A DNA stretch of 64,000 nucleotides, from contig JBBRAO010000011.1 in assembly GCA_038206725.1 (NCBI GenBank), positions 11,670 to 75,669 of the forward strand, read 5' to 3'. The stretch is from JBAXXL01 sp038206725. GTDB lineage: Bacteria; Bacteroidota; Ignavibacteria; Kapaibacteriales; UBA2268. The notes below the pieces were generated by a model. That model was not told the DNA's origin. It worked only from the letters and a program-made list of their open reading frames with translations, and ran no database searches. Made by a program: the position numbers and the translations under genes. Positions 62,319 through 64,000 of the stretch are shown here, piece by piece. Positions within the stretch are counted from its first letter, which is position 1; each line of letters starts with the position of its first letter.

Positions 62319-63182
62319 ATGGCTGATATTAATCCTCAAATGGTAAAAGATTTGCGCGAAAAAACAGGCGCAGGTATGGGTGATTGTAAAAAAGCTTTAG
62401 TCGAAACTGATGGCGATATGACTTTGGCTATTGAATACCTTCGCAAAAAAGGTGCGGCTTCTGCGGCAAAAAGAGCAGATAGAAGAGCCTCGGAAGGTAA
62501 AATATTCGTTAATACCACTGACGATAACAAAGCCGGTGTGATTATAGAAATTAACTGCGAAACAGACTTCGTTGCTTTGAACGAACATTTCGTAAATTAT
62601 GTAAATGTCGTTGGCGAAACTGTAATCAAAGGCGACTATGCAAATTACGATGAATTAGCAAAAGCGAAAGCCAATGATGCTACAATCGAAGAACACACTA
62701 ATGATATATTAGCGATGTTTAGCGAAAAAATCGAAGTACGCAGATTCAAAAAAATCGCTACTACCGGTTCTGTAGTATCTTATTTACACGCCGCAAACGG
62801 TAAATTAGGTGTTTTGATCGAAGTCAGCACTCCTAAATTAACCGATAAAGCATTGAACCTATGCAAAGATATTACAATGCAAATTGCCGCTATGAACCCT
62901 TCGTTCATAACACGCGACGACGTGGACAACGTAACTTTAGCAAAAGAAATCGAAATCTACAAAACTCAAGCTATGGAAAGCGGTAAAAAAGAAGATATCG
63001 CTGAACGAATAGCTCAAGGTAAATTAGAAAAATACTATACCGAAGCTTGCTTGGTTGAACAAACATTTGTAAAAGACAATAAGAAAACTGTCGGTGATGT
63101 ATTGAAAGACATATCGAAAGAAGTTGGCGAAGATGTAAAAATCAACAAATTCTATAGATTCTCTATCGGCGAAGAAATATAA
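62319..63182 (+). CDS. tsf: Elongation factor Ts
   Basis: 287 residues. EF-Ts regenerates EF-Tu-GTP. The N-terminal UBA-like helix (MVKDLREKTGAGMGDCKKALVETDGDMTLAIEYLRKKG) and the core NCETDFVALNEHFVNYVN, with the conserved TDFV motif that contacts EF-Tu, are present; the C-terminal dimerisation part (YYTEACLVEQTFVKDNKKTVGDVLKDIS) is full length. It follows rpsB after a terminator and ends in its own hairpin. Confidence 0.97.
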   Translation: MADINPQMVKDLREKTGAGMGDCKKALVETDGDMTLAIEYLRKKGAASAAKRADRRASEGKIFVNTTDDNKAGVIIEINCETDFVALNEHFVNYVNVVGETVIKGDYANYDELAKAKANDATIEEHTNDILAMFSEKIEVRRFKKIATTGSVVSYLHAANGKLGVLIEVSTPKLTDKALNLCKDITMQIAAMNPSFITRDDVDNVTLAKEIEIYKTQAMESGKKEDIAERIAQGKLEKYYTEACLVEQTFVKDNKKTVGDVLKDISKEVGEDVKINKFYRFSIGEEI

Positions 63183-63207
63183 TCCGATTAGCAAATTGAT
63201 TGTAATC

Positions 63208-63239
63208 AAGGGCTGTCGCAAACGACAGTCCTTTTTTTA
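63208..63239 (+). terminator. Terminator after tsf
   Basis: Stem of 11 bp (arms 63208-63218 and 63223-63233, one G-U pair) with loop CAAA, followed by seven T residues. Confidence 0.88.
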
Positions 63240-63804
63240 TTTTTATGATTACAGCCAATCAGCCGACGAATTATTTAAATTTCCACTTTTTCTAATTTAT
63301 TTCACTTCTTTATAATTAATTAAATGACAACTCCAAGCTATAAATACTAACATTATCTCACTGCCCATTGAAGGCTATTATACGATTGTTTTTTTAAAGT
63401 CCGGATAACGGTATTTCGTAAATTAATATTCATTGTTTAGCTAAATAAAATATTTTTTTTATTTATTTTACAAATATTTAGAAATATTCTATTGTTATTC
63501 CGAATAATTATGGTAAATTTACAATGCGATTAATGACATAAATAATTTATTTCATTGAAAAAAAATCAAGGATCTTTTGACGTCGAGCAAAAATAAAAAT
63601 CTTATTGCAGCCAGAACAATAGTAGAATTCAATCTTCTAAATAATAGTTAATGTTGCCCTATACCCCAAAAGCAATAAAAACTATTAAGACCTAATTAAA
63701 AAAACATTCAATTTCTAACTTAATGATTTCTACAACGAATTTTTAAGTTAAAAATTTAAGTCACAACAGACTTTATATTGTATAATTTAACAAGAGGAAT
63801 TACT
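63240..63804. other. AT-rich intergenic stretch before last gene
   Basis: About 560 bp of strongly AT-rich sequence with no reading frame of note and no further hairpin. It holds the promoter of the following gene, which I could not place. AAGAGGAA at 63792-63799 is its ribosome-binding site. Confidence 0.5.
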
Positions 63805-64000
63805 ATGTTTAACAAAATTCTTATGCTATTGGCTTTGATCACGTTGACAATAACGAGCACAATGGCAATGGACCCAATTCGCGTTGCTGGTCAATCTTCG
63901 TCAACAAATATCAAAAACGTTACATTAGACCTAACAATCAGAGTCTATGACGCGGCAAATACAGAGATATATCACATCGGTGTACCAAGTATTTACTTCG
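63805..64000 (+). CDS. Secreted protein, N-terminal fragment (continues beyond window)
   Basis: The ATG at 63805 has AGAGGA six bases ahead. The visible ~65 residues begin with a signal peptide (MFNKILMLLALITLTITSTMAM) and continue into a strand-like segment (NIKNVTLDLTIRVYDAANTEIYHIGVPSIYF). This resembles the start of secreted proteins with collagen-like or tail-fiber-like modules in this group, but too little is visible for a family call. Confidence 0.7.
   Translation, partial: MFNKILMLLALITLTITSTMAMDPIRVAGQSSSTNIKNVTLDLTIRVYDAANTEIYHIGVPSIYF

Noticed and set aside
1..64000. CRISPR arrays, prophage or complete insertion sequences
   Set aside because: No regular short repeat-spacer pattern, phage structural gene or transposase was found on either strand.

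Overview
The window looks like part of the chromosome of a low-GC bacterium of the Bacteroidota/Chlorobiota group, possibly an Ignavibacteria- or Kapabacteria-like lineage. This placement is inferred. The evidence is four large secreted proteins with type IX secretion (T9SS) C-terminal sorting domains, 'choice-of-anchor D'-like repeat proteins, a Bacteroidetes-type promoter (TTTG-N19-TAnnTTTG) before rplM, weak Shine-Dalgarno signals at many genes, and a perfect CIRCE operator before groESL. No rRNA gene or complete phylogenetic marker comparison was available to fix the phylum.

Layout. 1-2955: two secreted proteins on the minus strand, a transglutaminase-like protein cut by the window edge and a parallel beta-helix protein with a T9SS tail. 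2989-5354: a tight minus-strand operon of fluoride channel CrcB, DUF190 protein, ADP-ribosylglycohydrolase, lipoprotein and small membrane protein. 5658-8007: a KAS III-like ketosynthase and a nitronate monooxygenase/FabK-like flavoprotein. 8386-13642: a PH-SHOCT protein, a response regulator-DUF1003-SugE cluster, and a P-type cation ATPase with a MarR regulator whose two matching palindromes suggest one shared operator. 13853-16635: a BrnT toxin/antitoxin pair lying between two copies of the groEL 3' end, then groEL, groES and CIRCE. 16636-18963: a gene-poor stretch, tRNA-Ser(GCU) and rho.

19312-23650 is a plus-strand housekeeping run (YjbR-like, LpxR-like, PLP dehydratase, kdsA, exonuclease III, MazG-like). 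23659-27813 is the accessory segment: a rhuM-like gene broken by an internal deletion and bracketed by 67-bp direct repeats, a Dam-like methylase plus AlwI/BstNBI-type endonuclease, and a palindromic REP-like hairpin. 27814-35527 holds YceI with a His-rich membrane partner, ettA, a VanX-type dipeptidase and a 1169-residue SBBP-repeat protein.

35677-40285 carries dnaE and two small envelope genes. 40282-56598 is dominated by three giant secreted proteins (1273, 1282 and 1645 residues) with an N-terminal von Willebrand A-like domain, repeats and a T9SS tail. They surround der, argS and a lipoprotein gene. An omega/Rpb6-like gene, a MerR regulator, a secreted WD40 protein and an OmpA-like protein follow. 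60214-63182 is the ribosomal run rplM-rpsI-rpsB-tsf, and a new secreted protein begins at 63805.

I see no CRISPR array, prophage or intact insertion sequence. The most unusual points are the groEL-tail duplication around the toxin-antitoxin pair, the repeat-bracketed rhuM remnant beside a restriction-modification system, and the VWA/WD40/T9SS family in which the largest member has lost the VWA metal site.
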